Below are positions 62,376-64,000 of a stretch of 64,000 nucleotides of DNA, piece by piece (the first letter of the stretch is position 1; each line of letters starts with the position of its first letter). Position numbers and translations under genes: made by a program. The DNA is from Leifsonia sp. Leaf336. Its GTDB lineage: Bacteria > Actinomycetota > Actinomycetes > Actinomycetales > Microbacteriaceae. Below the pieces are notes generated by a model. It had not been told where the DNA came from. It did no database searches and was given only the letters and a program-made list of their open reading frames with translations. Where the stretch lies: contig NZ_LMOZ01000003.1 of the NCBI RefSeq assembly GCF_001423695.1, forward strand, positions 102,509 to 166,508, read 5' to 3'.

Positions 62376-64000
62376 CTACCGATCGATCCAATTTTCTCCG
62401 AAGTTTGTCACAGCACCCATTCCGCTTCCCATCACGCCGACCGCACCAGCTGCCGAATGCGCTGCTTCCAGCCCTTCTCCAACCTTGTCCACCGCCTTGA
62501 CCGCCATGAACAGTCCTGCCCCTGGAATCAGTCCAACTAGGTCGGCTGTGCAACCCAACGTGTCATGTAGAGCAAGGCAATCGATCCCGGCTGCCGCCCC
62601 TCCGGCTGCTAGCGATATCGGTTCTGCGATTGCTGCGCACACAGCGCACGCGAGCGAAACGAATCCTGCGACCGCGCTTATAGCTGCGAGGATCCCGCTC
62701 AGCGCTCGAAGCGCGGACTTGCCACGTTCCTCGGCAGCCTCCTTTTGATCTGCCTGAGCTCGAGCGTGGGTCCGGGCATGGGCTTCTCGCCTAGTGACAA
62801 TGACGCCGGTCTGCACAACAAGGCGCCCGCTGTTCAGCGCAGACAATGTGACGGTACTTATGGCTCGTCCCCCCGGCCCGGCATCACTGAGCATAAGGCC
62901 CCAGTCGCCGGTGAGGTCGTTGGCGTTGATGGGGTCGTCGGGGTAGTTGTAGTCGTTAGCGTTGCCTCCCGGGACGGGGTCGACACTGAGGAACCGCCCA
63001 AGCAGGGGCACGTACTGCCTAGCGCCCATTTCGATGGTGGCGAGTCCATCGAGGGTCAGCAGCCCTTTGCCGTGAGCTCCTTCGAACCCGCTGGACACGT
63101 TCAGTGAGGTCGTGTTGTTGGGGCCTGAAGTGTCGGCGGTGGTCGTGCCGATGCAGCCGGTGGTGGGGTTGATGGGGTCGCCGAAGGGGTCGTACAACGC
63201 CACGGCCCCGGTCCGGACACCTGCCCCGTCGGTGGTGACGAGGACGTGCCCGGTCAGGCCCGGGTAGGACCACACCTGCCCGGTGGAGCGGATGCTGACA
63301 CTCGCTCCCCCGGCCAGGCTGAGCGTTTCCTCCTGCATCGTGTTGCTCGCCGTCAGCGTGAACGCCGCCGAGCTGCCGCCGCTGGCGTACGTGTAGTGGA
63401 CTGTGGTGGCGGTCCCGCCTGCAGGGGTTTGGGTCATCGCTATGACGCGGTCGGTCGCGTCGCGCTGGTAGGTGACCGTGGTCCCGTCGACCAGCGTGGT
63501 GCTCAGGTGCCGGTTGGTGTCGTCGTAGCCGAGGGTTTCGGTGCCGAGGGTGGTGATGTTGCCGTGGGTGTCGTACACCAGGTTCGCGCCCGACCCGGCC
63601 GAGGTGAGGTTGGTGCCCATCACGATGTCCGGGTTGGCGGGCGCCCCGGTGATGGTGTCGGAGGTGAGCCGGTCGGCGTTGTCATAGCAGTAGCCGACGG
63701 TGACGGTCGGATTCGGGGACGAGGCGCCGGGGGCGGTGGTGATGTCGGTCATGGAGGTGCGGTTGCCGTCCTTGCCGGCGGCCGTGTTGGCCCCACAGCC
63801 GCCGCTTGCGGCGTACCCGTAGGTGATCTCGAGGCGCCGGGGGCGGTGGTGATGTCGGTCATGGAGGTGCGGTTGCCGTCCTTGCCGGCGGCCGTGTTGG
63901 CCCCACAGCCGCCGCTTGCGGCGTACCCGTAGGTGATCTGGTTGGAGGGCACGCTCGCGGTGACCAGCCGGCCGGCGGTGTCATACCCGTAGGTGGAGAC
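62376..64000 (-). pseudogene. RHS/YD-repeat polymorphic toxin, 3' part, frame broken by a duplication
   Basis: The gene enters from beyond the window end. YD repeats are seen at the edge ([18 protein letters not shown]) and after the break ([38 protein letters not shown]). The RHS core is near 63000 ([20 protein letters not shown], then [17 protein letters not shown]). The C-terminal tip of about 170 residues is hydrophobic ([38 protein letters not shown]) and is probably the toxin. A 110-bp tandem duplication at 63721-63940 shifts the frame, so the upstream part ends at 63749. Downstream codons are still open from 63752 to 62376. Confidence 0.82.
63721..63940. repeat. 110-bp tandem duplication inside the RHS gene
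   Basis: 63721-63829 is identical to 63831-63939; only the base after each copy differs (c, g). The period of 110 is not divisible by three, so the second copy throws the reading frame. Ancestral order was one copy, giving [20 protein letters not shown] and on to [13 protein letters not shown] without interruption. Confidence 0.95.

Overview
The window is high-GC, tightly packed actinobacterial DNA. The gene content points to a Microbacteriaceae member of the Leifsonia type: short intergenic gaps, many ATGA/GTGA stop-start overlaps, GntR/TetR/MarR regulators, an actinobacterial-type inositol cluster and several probable leaderless genes. It reads as ordinary chromosome up to about 61.3 kb. 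The last 2.6 kb is visibly less GC-rich and carries an RHS-type polymorphic toxin module.

Layout. 1-3.3 kb: tail of a sensor kinase, a 14-helix MFS exporter followed by its MarR regulator, and a divergent TetR. 3.5-4.85 kb: a methyltransferase and a LysE-type exporter. 4.9-14.2 kb: a GntR regulator and a seven-gene myo-inositol catabolic operon on the minus strand (iolC, aldolase-like, iolA, iolB, iolD, iolE/H-like, iolG-like). 14.35-20.8 kb: an NmrA-like protein, an ABC-2 exporter pair, a flavodoxin-like reductase divergent from a leaderless MarR gene, a MATE exporter, a DUF1905 protein and a frameshifted PEBP gene. 20.85-28.6 kb: a CDP-alcohol phosphatidyltransferase divergent from seven coupled genes: zinc-site-less dehydrogenase, degenerate PTPS homologue, GT4 glycosyltransferase, methyltransferase, flippase-like membrane protein, RibD-like reductase and a membrane-anchored LtaS-fold enzyme. 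I regard this as the best candidate for an undescribed pathway, possibly a pterin- or pyrimidine-derived group placed on a glycolipid.

28.6-40.9 kb: dicarboxylate symporter, MFS exporter, small enzymes and regulators, an alpha/beta hydrolase fused to a LuxR HTH beside a second hydrolase, and a large secreted protein with lamin-tail, beta-propeller and three chitin-binding-like modules. 41-50.6 kb: a GntR-controlled operon for uptake and breakdown of an amino-sugar or beta-glucoside oligosaccharide (binding protein, two permeases, NagB-like, GH4, sugar kinase, GH3). 50.7-54.6 kb: a Hen1-Pnkp RNA-repair cassette. 54.8-61.3 kb: a secreted helical protein, an SDR, a two-component system divergent from a MacB/FtsX-type ABC pair, and two GNAT acetyltransferases. 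61.4-64 kb: a membrane protein (possible immunity) downstream of an RHS gene whose frame is broken by a 110-bp tandem duplication.

Several convergent gene ends hold long palindromes that look like members of at least three chromosomal repeat families. No intergenic stretch exceeds 300 bases. I found no convincing rRNA, intact tRNA, CRISPR array, IS element or replication origin.
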